This document shows, one piece after another, positions 35,601-44,237 of a DNA stretch of 64,000 bases. Below the pieces are notes generated by a model. That model saw only the letters and a program-made list of their open reading frames with translations, searched no databases and was not told where the DNA came from. How positions within the stretch are numbered: the stretch's first letter is position 1; each line of letters begins with the position of its first letter. The position numbers were made by a program, and so were the translations under genes. Origin of the DNA: Lytechinus variegatus (Eukaryota; Echinodermata; Echinoidea; Temnopleuroida; Toxopneustidae); the NCBI RefSeq assembly GCF_018143015.1, contig NC_054742.1:17856441-17920440 (forward strand), read 5' to 3'.

Positions 35601-38276
35601 TTTAATTTCTTATGTATTCTATTGTTTTCTAAATTTCTTATGTATTTCTTTGTTTTTCGACTTTTTGTTTTTTATTGTTTTTTCAATGGAAATTGTCAGG
35701 GACTTTATTTGGACCATAAAAAAGATAAAATTAATTGATTTTAAGCAGTAAAAGGAAAAATAATGATACATTTATGAATTTTGGTTCAAAATACTATTTG
35801 CATTGGATTTGTACACAAATTCACGTTTTTGAGTAATTTTGAGTGTGCATGCACTTACAAAATGTTGCGTAATTTCCGAACCGCGTACCCGGGGGTCACA
35901 ATTTTGGTCTCAAAAGTTGCGCGAGACTTGAAAGTAAAAAGTCAGTGAGCGACGCAGTCAAAAAATTTTGCACGGCGGATTTATTGCGAAAAATGTCGAG
36001 GGGGGGCTGAATCAGCCCCCCCCCCCAGTCTTTTTAGGGTTAAAGGTGAAGAAATAAAATATCATCATTGATTTTAACATATTTTGTCAATATCATACCA
36101 ATAATTAACATACACGAAAATCAAGTTAAAAAATTATTTGTCCAGGGGTCAAACTCAAGGTCAAAGTTAAGGTCAAAGGTCATGACCTTATAAATTGCTC
36201 CAATACATTATTCGATGCATGTTTTGGATTCCTCTCTGAATTTCCTATCAAATGGTACCAGTTTCATGAAAATTGGTTAACACGTAACGACGCAGTGGCC
36301 ATTGAAAGTTGAAGGTCACGCCCATTTTTGTCAAAACAAGGAGAAAAGGGCGGGCCGTAGCGCGAGAACCGACGGACCGATTGGACTAATTTTTTTGTTT
36401 TGTGCTTGGGCCATGTTGAATTTTATGTATACCAAATTACAACGAATTCTGAGACGGTCGGGTGCAACCACTGGGTGAATCCAGATGGAATGACCCTATG
36501 GCCAAGTTTCATGAACTAGGTCCATATACTTTCTAAGTTATGCTGTCATTTCAAAAACTTAACCTTAGTAACTACATGTAAGGCTTACCGCTTCGGTTAA
36601 GATTTGGTGTTGACGCCGCCGTCTGAAAAGCGGCGCCAATAGCCTCATTCTGCTTCGCAGGTGAGACAAAAATGAAAAGTTGTCTCCTTTTACCTCAGTC
36701 TTGATTGGCCATTTTGTAATGAATTTTGAAAGAATTAGGACTCTAGTCTAGGCGAGGTATGGTATCGCGACAGAACATTTCGGGGATTTTTTTTGAGGTT
36801 CCAGTCTGTGCCTCGATGTCAGGATACTGCCACACGATAGACCTTCATCCATATAATCGTGGTAAGTCAAAAGTGCATAATTTCTGTTTTCACAATTTTC
36901 TTTCCAAGTTATTGAGACCACAATCCCCGGGGGGGGGGGGGGCACTCGACCAAAAAAGTGGTGGGGGTGTGCCGCGAGCGAGACAAAAAACGGGGGCCTT
37001 GGAGCGGGCTTACTGTAAAAAGGAGGGTCCTCGGAACGGGCTTCGGAACGACAAATGTTTGTGAAAACGGGGGTCCTTGGAACGGATCGCCAGCGTGTGA
37101 GTGCGTATGCATCCCTATGGAGCGGTCATGCGTGCATGATGAAGCTAGCGCGGCCTCCGCCGGGGGAGCTCTGCGGCCGCTTTTCACCAAAATTGCAGCT
37201 CATTCAATGCGATCGGAGCGGCGTAACGAAAAATATGCGAAGCTTTGGAGCGGATATCTCTCTTCTTTTTTCTCGATAAGAAGAAAATGCTATGCCTTGG
37301 AGCGGCTTTCTTTGTTCTTTTTCTCAACAAGGCAAAAATGCTATGCCTTGGAACGGAAATTTGAGTGTGAAAATGGGGGTCCCCTCCGCGGCACATACCC
37401 ACTATGCATTATATACTGAGTGCCCCCCCGAGCCACAATCTACCCTAGTCCCGTGTCTATGGAGTATGGTAAATGCACGGTGGACTCCTGGGCTCCCGCT
37501 TCGCGAGCCGGAGCTAGCTCTCTCGGTTAACACTGACACGTTAATATTGAGCCTGAGCCTAGCCTAGGTTGAGGCACTTGTTCACTGCTACCACCCTGCC
37601 TGTGGTGAATCTACAGGTAGGACTATGGTATGCCAATGTTGTACAGAGCACACACTTCAAAAAATCATTAAAATATCACTTTTGTGACCAAAATTACTAA
37701 TTTTCTTACAGTTGCAATTCATTTTTCATTAGTAAACTTGGGAATAATTTTTGTATTCACCAGAGCACTCAAAAACTTGAATTTTGGGCATATTTTTGTG
37801 TACGCCCTCTATTGGTGGAAAGTAGTGTGGCAAGAAAATTTTCATTTTTTGATCTCTATTTTTGATTAAGAAAAAAATGATTTAAAGAATCAAATTGAAA
37901 TAAGAGCCAAGTAGTATGAATGATAGGTGTAATGAAAACTGTCAGTGTAAAAAAATTAAGCATTTGCCCCAAAGAAAAAGAGAAAATAAGCCAAACATTG
38001 CCACCCTTATTTTGCCACACATGCACATGGAGATATTACTGAGAACAAGGTTTATATATTATAACCTTGTTCATTGAATGAGTGCCACTCTGAGTGGGTT
38101 GAGCCTTTAGGCCGAGGCGAGGGCCGCGAGTAACTTATAATAATAATATTCTTCCTCTTTCTTCCTCCTCCAGACTATGTCCTCCTCACAGCCCTATGCC
38201 ATAAAACTAAGGGTCATCATAAAAAGTGCTATTGATACTAAATATTATAAATCAGATTATCAAAACTTACTGCCAT
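29519..38276 (-). CDS. LSM7: U6 snRNA-associated Sm-like protein LSm7, four coding exons
   Basis: Joined exons 38276-38271, 32350-32254, 30570-30499 and 29658-29519 give a complete 104-residue protein; the human protein has 103. LSm7 is part of the nuclear LSm2-8 ring that binds the U6 snRNA 3' end and of the cytoplasmic LSm1-7 ring that promotes decapping (known). Visible: QQKKKKESILDLSKYIDK, then the Sm1 motif IRVKFQGGREVTGILKGFDP with LLNLVLDGTTEF, and Sm2 VCRGTSVVLICPADGM; the tail ends PFVQQDG. Every junction is GT-AG and phase-consistent (0, 1, 1). Exon 1 encodes only Met-Ala before GTAAGT, as I recall for vertebrate LSM7. Introns 1 and 2 are packed with mobile elements. A possible polyadenylation signal is at 29348-29343. 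Confidence 0.93.
30499..30570 (-). other. LSM7: LSM7 third coding exon (Sm1 C-terminal half)
   Basis: 72 nt between acceptor GCTTATTATAG and donor GTAGGT. It encodes VTGILKGFDPLLNLVLDG and TTEFMR. The segment matches human LSM7 almost residue for residue. Confidence 0.93.
30750..30828. repeat. ATC/CATCA-type simple repeat
   Basis: Imperfect runs of CATCATCAACATCACCACTA and CATCATTATCATTAGCAG within LSM7 intron 2. Confidence 0.6.
31385..32075 (+). mobile_element. Poly-G-ended element, family X, in LSM7 intron 2
   Basis: It aligns with 35287-36039 over most of its length: TCGACATCTCGGCC near the left, AATTATGCTAATTTATTCAT, TTATGAATTTTGGCT, CACTTACATAATGTTGCGTA and AAAGTAAAAAGTCAGCGAGC. The termini are G7 and G11 runs. 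Boundaries are approximate. No reading frame of note. Confidence 0.7.
32254..32350 (-). other. LSM7: LSM7 second coding exon
   Basis: 97 nt after acceptor TTATCTTAATAG, donor GTCTGT. It encodes QQEQQKKKKESILDLSKYID then KQIRVKFQGGRE and one base of the next codon. This is the N-terminal helix and first strands of the Sm fold. Confidence 0.93.
33001..33050 (-). repeat. Dispersed ~45-bp block, copy 1
   Basis: On the minus strand it reads GAGGTTCCAGTCTGTGCC and then CGATGTCAGGATACTGCCAC. The same block is at 36797-36843 (+), 42668-42700 (-) and 42812-42848 (+). Sequence outside the block differs from the other copies. Confidence 0.7.
33170..34278. repeat. 160-bp tandem array, part 1
   Basis: Units repeat every 160-161 bp: the phrase TGATCATGTGACCTGAAA recurs near 33438 and 33599, with a diverged unit near 33278. 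Each unit holds ACCTTTGACCTTGATCATGT, CTCTTATGTCCAAGTTTCAT and GGCCAAAGTTCATTGACC. The array is interrupted at 33752-34190, resumes at 34190, and continues after the big fold-back at 36497. Confidence 0.85.
33752..34190. mobile_element. Fold-back MITE inserted in the 160-bp array
   Basis: Ends GGGTTCCATATGCACCCCCC and GGGGGGTGCATTTGGAACTC. The array text CCAAAGTTCA before it is repeated as CCAAAGTTGA after it, consistent with an 8-10 bp target duplication carrying one change. Confidence 0.7.
34279..36496. mobile_element. 2.2 kb fold-back element in the 160-bp array
   Basis: Starts GGGTCATTCCATGCCAATTC and ends GGAATGACCC. The arms pair along almost their whole length around about 35020 (for example TTCTCGCGCTACGGCCCGCC at left and its complement at right). 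Flanks are TATG(G) on both sides, a 4-5 bp target duplication. The right arm is interrupted by the element at 35287-36039. An AT-rich hairpin (ATATATGATATATATTGC) forms the loop. No transposase frame. Confidence 0.88.
35287..36039 (+). mobile_element. 753-bp TTAA element, family X, nested in the fold-back
   Basis: Ends CCCTAAATAGACTGG and CCAGTCTTTTTAGGG, flanked by TTAA at 35283-35286 and 36040-36043. The uninterrupted left arm of the host fold-back shows the empty site (TTTTTAAAGGTGAAG in complement), which proves insertion at TTAA. G9, C7, G7 and C11 runs next to CTGATTCAG-type sequence sit just inside the ends. Confidence 0.9.
36497..36668. repeat. 160-bp array, part 2, with terminal stem-loop
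   Basis: Continues the array after the fold-back (CCAAGTTTCATGAACTAGGT) and ends with GACGCCGCCGTCTGAAAAGC and CTGCTTCGCAGGTGAGACA. The last part forms a hairpin (CTGC-TTC-GCAG) followed by an A-rich stretch. Confidence 0.7.
36669..36900. mobile_element. Diverged partial copy of the 42493-43021 palindrome
   Basis: 36669-36730 matches the left arm near its centre (TTGGCCATTTTGTAATGAAT), and 36790-36900 matches the right arm: GAGGTTCCAGTCTGTGCC, CCATATAATCGTGGTAAGTC and ATTTCTGTTTT. The middle differs. It contains the shared block at 36797-36843. Confidence 0.65.
36926..37432. mobile_element. hAT-type MITE with CCCGGGGGG ends, 8-bp target duplication
   Basis: Left end CCCGGGG with a G13 run then CACTCGACC; right end GAGTGCCCCCCCGAG. 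CCACAATC flanks both sides exactly (36918-36925 and 37433-37440). The interior is GC-rich and repeats CCTTGGAGCGG / CTTGGAACGG several times, which gives long chance ORFs up to 153 codons. Second family member at 38694-39227. Confidence 0.85.
37576..38034. repeat. Giant inverted repeat, left arm
   Basis: Pairs in inverse orientation with 43185-44237: CACTTGTTCACTGC at the outer end, TCTACAGGTAGGACTATGGT, AATAATTTTTGTATTCACCA and AAGCCAAACATTGCCACC at the inner end. Identity appears high but not complete, with small indels. The loop between the arms holds LSM7 exon 1. Confidence 0.85.
38271..38276 (-). other. LSM7: LSM7 first coding exon (ATG GCA) with 5'UTR upstream
   Basis: The minus strand reads CATCAATGGCA then GTAAGTTT, a consensus donor in phase 0 that fits exon 2. 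It supplies Met-Ala, the usual LSm7 N-terminus. The 5'UTR extends to higher coordinates (about 38277-38340). No TATA box is evident. Confidence 0.78.
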
Positions 38277-38693
38277 TGATGTTGCTTGGGATCTTTCACA
38301 GTACGATTCTAGTTGTTGTTAGCACCAAGCGGAAGGATTCATGTTAGTATGCACTACACTACCAACGAATTGTTTTTATGTACCTATATATATACACGTA
38401 CGTGTGTGCATGTGCACACTTGCTTGTGCGCTATGCATATGCGCATACGACCAACGATCCGCGATCCGAGCAAGGATCACTACATGTACTAGTAGTTTTA
38501 TACTTCTCAAGACTATAGCTGATAATGGATATGGCTAGGAAATAAGGCCATGATATTGATGCAATTTTTGTCTGAACTTTAATATAATGATTTTTCTTAT
38601 TGGTTTTTAGTTATATTAATCAAATATTAATTTTTATTATTAAATTGATAAATCAAATTAATAAACAAATCAATTATTAATTAATGAATTGAT

Positions 38694-39227
38694 CCCGGGG
38701 GGGGGGCACTTACATTGACGAGTAGATACCATGCGCGACCAAAAAAACACGTAAAAAGGATGTCTTTTTCACGATAGGGCACGTTACGTACGTAACGTGA
38801 TAAGGGTGTCAAAAACACAAAAATAATGAAAAAGGGGTATCTATTTCGCTAGGAAAATTACGTGTTTAGGGTCGAATTTGCGGGGATGATAAAACAAAGA
38901 TTTTTTTTTTTGCCCCAACACTTCGTGTTTAGGGTCCGATTTGCGCGAGGTGTAGAAGTTGGGGTCGTACTAAACCAAATAAGGTAAAGCCGACGACCAA
39001 AGGACCAGTAACAATAAAACATTCCTTTACTTGTTTAGGGGATCATTTCAGGGAACATTTGCCAAGAGTATCGTTTTGTTTCCAATACTTGTTAAGGGTA
39101 GGGTTTCAAACGCCAATACTTGTTAAGGGGTGCATTTTCAGAAAATGGAAATTACGTGTTTAGGGTGCTTTTCGAGACCCCCTGGTCGCGCATGGTATCC
39201 ACTCGTGAATGGAAGTGGCCCCCCGGG
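38694..39227. mobile_element. hAT-type MITE with CCCGGGGGG ends, 8-bp target duplication
   Basis: Ends CCCGGGGGGGGGGGCACTT and AAGTGGCCCCCCGGG, with inner repeats ACGAGTAGATACCATGCGCG and its complement. GAATTGAT flanks both sides exactly (38686-38693 and 39228-39235). The interior has a perfect 20-bp palindrome at 38780-38799 and several copies of ACGTGTTTAGGGT. Confidence 0.9.
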
Positions 39228-39529
39228 GAATTGATTAATTAAATTAACAAATTAATATTATTATTAGATACTTTTAAGTTTTCCAATATATTTCTGTATG
39301 GTGTTTCCATAGAGGCTATTTTGGATTTCCACTCTTCGTTAGATCTCAGGCTAGTTATATTATTTTGAACCTGGCCTTTGGCATATATTTTCAACTTGGG
39401 GTGGTTTTTCAGTTTTGGAGAGAGCCGAGAGAGCCACGAATGCACTCTCATAAGCTATTTAAAAAAAACAATTTTCAAGAAAAAGGGTGGTTTTGATCAA
39501 AGACTGGCCATATCGCAACGGATCAATTG

Positions 39530-39850
39530 CGGGGTCAAACGTATTTTTTTTTTTGGGGGGGGCCCTTTGTATTTTTTTCCAAAGTCTTAAAAAAAAAACT
39601 CAGCCACTGACGTGTTTAGGGCATGTCAGTTTTTCCTGGGTCATTCTGGCGACAACTTGTTTAGGGCCCAAAATGTGTAAATGAAGCCCATGAAAAACTT
39701 GTTTGGGGGTTAATTTGCACACAGAGAAAAAAAAATCATTCGAGCCTGGGTCGATCAGTTGGAAATAATATGTCATGCACAGCAAAATTTGACTGCAGCC
39801 CCGCCCCCCCCCCCCCGCTTCGGCGGCCCCTACGTTCTGACACAATTCAT
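39530..39850. mobile_element. Fragmentary poly-G MITE sequence
   Basis: A G9 run after T10 at 39545, more ACGTGTTTAGGG-type repeats (39611, 39655, 39695), and a C14 run flanked by GCCCCG and GCTTCGGCGGCCCC at about 39796-39830. Ends are not clear; probably parts of more than one element. Confidence 0.4.
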
Positions 39851-39985
39851 GCTTCACTCTTATTGGAGGATGGGTTTATGAAAAGGCATCATTGAAAGTT
39901 GTCAGATCTGACAACTTCGGTCGGACCGAAAATGTTGATGAAACCTCGATCCCTGGATCTGATTTGCACATCTAATTTCTATATA

Positions 39986-40786
39986 CAGTGCGTCCCAGAA
40001 AAAAACAAAACCGAGATATAGCGATCATTTATCATAACTTAATCATAAATAGAATAGACAAATGACCTACCAATTTAAAGCTTAGAATCTCCTCTTTCTG
40101 ATATTGCTTAGGTTATTTCTTATTCACGCATTAATGAGCAAGAACAATTTGAAGAAAGGAAACCCAAAACTTATTTGGCGGGGGGGGGGATCTGGGTTTC
40201 AAAAAGAAAACCACATTTCTGAAAAGTTCAATATCTGCTCTTGAATTTGATACCTCGATTACAGAAAATGGTCAAGAAATAAAAAAGTTCTGGTCATTTG
40301 AAATAAGGCTTGTATTTCCATAATTTCATTAGATAAATGTGTTTTCACCGGTTTCCCCACAGAAGCTATCGCATGGTGAACTGATCGTCAACAAAACGGA
40401 GTGTCGAGTGAGTTTGAACGCCAGCCTGGAGAACCTCTTCATTTTATGAAATTATTGAAATTCAAGTCTTGTTTCAAATGACCAGAACTTTGTTATTTCT
40501 TGACCATTTTCTGTAATTTAGGTATCAAATTAAAGAGCAGATATTGAACTTTTTCAAAAATGTGGTTTTCTTTTTGAAACCCAGATACCCCCCGCCAAAT
40601 GAGTTTTTGATATCCTTTCTTCAAATGGTCTTTGCTCACTCATGCGTGAATGAGAAATAATCTAAGTAATATCAGATGAAAGAGGATTCTAAGCTTTAAA
40701 TTGGTAGGAAATTTGTCTATTTCATTTATGATTAAGTAATGATAAATGATCGCTAAATCTCGGTTTCGTTTTTGTGGGACGCACTG
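39986..40786. mobile_element. 801-bp Tc1/mariner-type fold-back MITE
   Basis: Ends CAGTGCGTCCCAGAAAAA and TTTTTGTGGGACGCACTG with TA on both sides (39984-39985, 40787-40788). The arms pair through TTTATCATAACTTAATCATA, AGAATCTCCTCTTTC and AAACCCAGAT around a central unpaired segment (40350-40430). It is the intact reference for the disrupted copy at 50704-53712. Confidence 0.88.
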
Positions 40787-41084
40787 TATAGCTTTTGATT
40801 TGTTCAAAGGCGCTCAGTGTTACTATGGTAACTGTCGGATGAATCGTCCGACACGGTCCTTTCAGCACCCACGGTTCAATCTTTTTTTTTTCTTCACTTT
40901 TTGATATACTCTACACATTCACAATGACATAAAAATATTCAACACAAGTCATGACACTGCATTAAAGGGCCTAATGATAAGAAAATAACATTTATTTAAA
41001 TAAATGAGAACGCAAAATCTTGCCTTTAGGCGGGGTAAATAAGAGCCAACCGGGGATATGTATACTCGGTCGGGCCTGAGATAT

Positions 41085-41640
41085 TTATATGCAATTAAAT
41101 AAAGTAAAATTCACAGCGCAAAACGCCATTTTATCAAAATCGGATAACAAATAAAACTGAGTTATTGAATTTTTTTAGTTTAGCAATATTTTGTGAAAAC
41201 GGTTATGTGCACGTCATCGATCGTCATACCGTGGGCTGATGATATCACACCCCCACTTTTCCCTGTTCTTATATAGGTCTGAATGTTGTTTCATTTTTTC
41301 ATGCCTTTTTTGTGAATGATATGTTTCTCCCTTGTATGATAAAATAAGTTGCAGCAAGAAATAACGAATGAACTTAATCATATAGTGTTGTCAATCAAAT
41401 TGTTTTAGTTCTTGGTATATTTCTTCTAATAAACCTAATTTCATAATAAGTCTAAAATATGAAAGAACAAGTTTGGATATGATATCATCAGCCCAATGAA
41501 TGAATGTTCATGAAGACATGCCTAGAACTGTACTTCACCGGAATAATCAGTAATTCAATAACTTCGTTACTTTTTTTATCCATTCAATTCAGCATTTTGC
41601 TATCTTTTTTTACTCGATTTATTGAAATAAGCCTTTAAAG
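41085..41640. mobile_element. Fold-back MITE, same subfamily as 13144-13733
   Basis: Shares ATCGGATAACAAATAAAA, GCAATATTTTGTGAAAAC and GGGCTGATGATATCACA. The right arm is degraded and ends near TTTAAAGGG, followed by a C15 run at 41655-41669. Confidence 0.7.
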
Positions 41641-41954
41641 GGAAGGTCTTTTGCCCCCCCCCCCCCCCGCCTGGCTATGCGCCTGTCAATGAAAAATGTG
41701 CGGGGTATAATCTCTAAAAATGGGTAAAAGATCTGCAGTTAAGCCATAGAGATGTATACTTATTAGTATATATCTCTATGAGTAATGTTAAGCCAATAAA
41801 TCTGCAGGCACGAGATATCGACAGCCATATTTTACGCTGGTCGAGTTGATATTGCGCAATTAACACGTGTATTAAAATGCATAGGTGTATCTCTTTAAAT
41901 GCGTGACATCGCACTATATCAGTTTCTGGTAGTACATGCAGCGTAGTTCGTCGA

Positions 41955-42174
41955 TATATAAAACTACGGTAGACATTTTGTCATCACACAACAGTCAGGG
42001 ATAATCACAAGCTTTGAACACAGAATTAATTAGAAAGGAACGAACAGTCATTGGGATAAACACTAAGATAGTACAACGGTACTGTTTCCCGAAGAAGAAG
42101 AAGACGGCAGCCACTACTACCGGTACGGCACTAGGTGTAGGACGAGGTTGCATGAACGCGAACCAGAGAAATTG
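41955..42174 (+). promoter_or_regulatory. Candidate TATA promoter and first exon
   Basis: TATATAAAA at 41955-41963 is followed about 25-30 bp downstream by a possible start region (TGTCATCACACAAC). An exon-like, mixed-composition stretch then ends in AAATTG and a consensus donor GTAAGT at 42175. An ATG at 42152 opens only a short frame. Downstream on this strand the next acceptor tied to a gene is the exonuclease exon at 54635, so this could be its distal 5'UTR exon. It could also be an unrelated non-coding RNA or chance. Confidence 0.35.
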
Positions 42175-42492
42175 GTAAGTTGAAGTGTTGAACACAAATG
42201 ACAAAATAAAAAAGATAGACGAGACGCTAGTTCAAATAATTAAAAAGTTATTAGAAATTCAATTATTTGATTTGTGACGTCATATGCGAGCAGCGTTCCT
42301 ACATAGCGAATGGTAAAAAATCAATGAAATGTCATTTTCTCAGAAAATTGAAAATGGTTTTCACTGTAACTTTTGTATATCAATAGACAAATCATTTCAC
42401 ACCCGATCATGAAAAGAAAACAAAATTAAGTCATCAGGAACCATACAAAATTTGAAATTCATACATTTTATATTACATAACTTATGGGGCAG

Positions 42493-43021
42493 TAACCCAG
42501 GGGGCTCCCGGCCGCGTAGCGGTCGGGAGCCCAGGATCGTATGTGCAATTTGGCATACTCACCTGACAAGCGTGAAGTATGGTCAAAATAATTCTCGGAA
42601 TAAATAGTTAAAACAGAAATCAAGCACTTACCACGATTATATGGATGATGGTCTAACGAGTGGCAGTTTTTCTGACATCTGGGCACAGACTGGAACCTCA
42701 AAAAACGAAAAAGTTCTCTCCTTCTACCCCTGTCTCGATCGGCCATTTTGTTACAATTCATAACAAAAATGGCCGATCGAGACGGGGGTAGAAGGAGAGA
42801 ACTTTTCGTTTTTTGAGGTTCCAGTCTGTGCCCAGATGTCAGAAAAACTGCCACTCGTTAGACCATCATCCATATAATCGTGGTAAGTGCTTGATTTCTG
42901 TTTTAACTATTTATTCGGAGAATTATTTTGACCATACTTCACGCTTGTCAGGTGAGTATGCCAAATTGCACGTACGATCCTGGGCTCCCGACCGCTACGC
43001 GGCCGGGAGCCCCCTGGGTTA
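42493..43021. mobile_element. 529-bp near-perfect palindrome with 9-bp target duplication
   Basis: Ends TAACCCAGGGGGCTCCCGG and its complement. ATGGGGCAG flanks both sides exactly (42484-42492 and 43022-43030). Each end carries a hairpin (GGGCTCCCGGCCGC / GCGGTCGGGAGCCC). The arms, about 260 bp each, are almost identical and meet at TTACAATTCATAACA. Inside each arm lie ATGGCCGATCGAGAC, the shared 45-bp block and CCATATAATCGTGGTAAGT. A 9-bp duplication is typical of Mutator-like or Foldback elements. Confidence 0.9.
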
Positions 43022-43184
43022 ATGGGGCAGCTGCTCGTTTATGACGTCACAAATCCCAAATTTTGAACTCTAATAATTTTCTTACTCTTTAACAGATTTT
43101 CCTCAAACCTTCACCAATATTTTTTACTATTTTTTCTGCTATTTTTACAACAAAGTTTTGTTCAGGGTGAACTTCCCCTTTAAG

Positions 43185-44237
43185 GTACATCTCCATGTGT
43201 GACACAATAAGGCCATAATGGTGGCAATGTTTGGCTTATGTTCTCTTTTTCTATGGGACAAATGCTTGGTTTTACAGCTATTCATCATCATAACTTGGCT
43301 CTTACGTAAATTCAATTCTTTAAATTATTTTTTCTGAATTAAAAATAGAGATTGAAAAATGAAAATTTTCTTGCCATATTACTTTTCACCAATAGAGGGC
43401 GTACACAAAAATATGCCCAAAATTCAAGTTTTTGAGTGCTCTGGTGAATACAAAAATTATTCCCAAGTTGCTAATGAAAAATAAATTGCAACTGTATGGA
43501 AATTAGTAATTTGGGTCACATTAGTGATATTTTAATGATTTTTTTTAAAGGACAAGTCCACCCCAACAAAAACTTCATTTGAATAAAAAGAGAAAAATCA
43601 ACAGCAAGCATAACACTGAAAATTTCATTAAAATCGGATGTAAAATAAGAAAGTTATGACATTTTAAAGTTTCTGCTTCATTTCACAAAACAGTTATATG
43701 CACATCTCGGTTGGTATGCAAATGAGGGAACTGATGACATCACTCACTCACTATTTCTTTTGTATTTTATTATATGAAATATTTTGATTTTCTCGTCATT
43801 GTCATGTGAAATGAAGTTTCATTCCTCCCTGAACACGTGGAATTCCATTATTTTAACATTTTGTGTTTCAGGCAAGGAGGTCCTAATCATCAAATTCGTA
43901 AAAATTGAAATATTGTGTAATTCAACCAATAAAAAACAAAAGAAATAGTGAGTGAGTGACATCATCGACTCTCTCATTTGGATGTAACTGGCTCTTTCAA
44001 GTAACTAGTTTGTTATAAATAAGCGAAACTATGAAATGTCATAACTTTCTTATTTTACATCCGAATTTGATGAAATTTTCAGCATTGTGCTTGTCTGATT
44101 TTTCTCTATTGATTCAAATCATCATTTTTCTGAGGTGGACTTGACCTTTAAAGTGTGTGCTATGTACAGCATTGGCATACCATAGTCCTACCTGTAGATT
44201 CCCCACAGGCAGGATGGTTGCAGTGAACAAGTGGCCT
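43185..44237. repeat. Giant inverted repeat, right arm (interrupted)
   Basis: Complement of 37576-38034, split by the TTAA MITE at 43549-44147. Outside the MITE it reads TGGCATACCATAGTCCTACC and GCAGTGAACAAGTGG, matching the left arm's outer end. Confidence 0.85.
43549..44147. mobile_element. Fold-back MITE, TTAA target duplication
   Basis: 599 bp from AGGACAAGTCCACC to GGTGGACTTGACC. TTAA at 43545-43548 and 44148-44151. Close to the 11466-12068 copy throughout, including GAACACGTGGAATTCCATTA in the loop. The left arm of the giant inverted repeat shows the empty site. Confidence 0.92.

Larger units (their letters stand above)
32351..38270 (-). other. LSM7 intron 1, dense with nested mobile elements
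   Basis: 5.9 kb between a two-codon exon and exon 2. On the + strand from left to right: fragments related to the fold-back at 50578-54271 (about 32630-32945), a shared ~45-bp block, a 160-bp array split by two fold-backs, a partial palindrome copy, a hAT MITE, and the left arm of a giant inverted repeat. No other gene was found. Confidence 0.6.

Noticed and set aside
36683..36715. ATGGCCAATCAAGAC followed by GGTAAA as LSM7 exon 1
   Set aside because: It would splice in the wrong phase to exon 2 and hits TGA; ATGGCA|GTAAGT at 38276-38271 fits phase and the usual Met-Ala start.
36958..37419. 153-codon open frame on the + strand
   Set aside because: It lies inside the hAT-type MITE 36926-37432 and is translated from its GC-rich sub-repeats; no protein family resemblance.
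38860..39710. Telomere-like TTTAGGG repeats
   Set aside because: They are dispersed single motifs in a longer phrase (ACGTGTTTAGGGT), not tandem heptamers.
42468..42854. 128-codon open frame through the palindrome
   Set aside because: A palindrome gives mirrored frames on both strands; this one crosses the symmetry centre and encodes no known domain.
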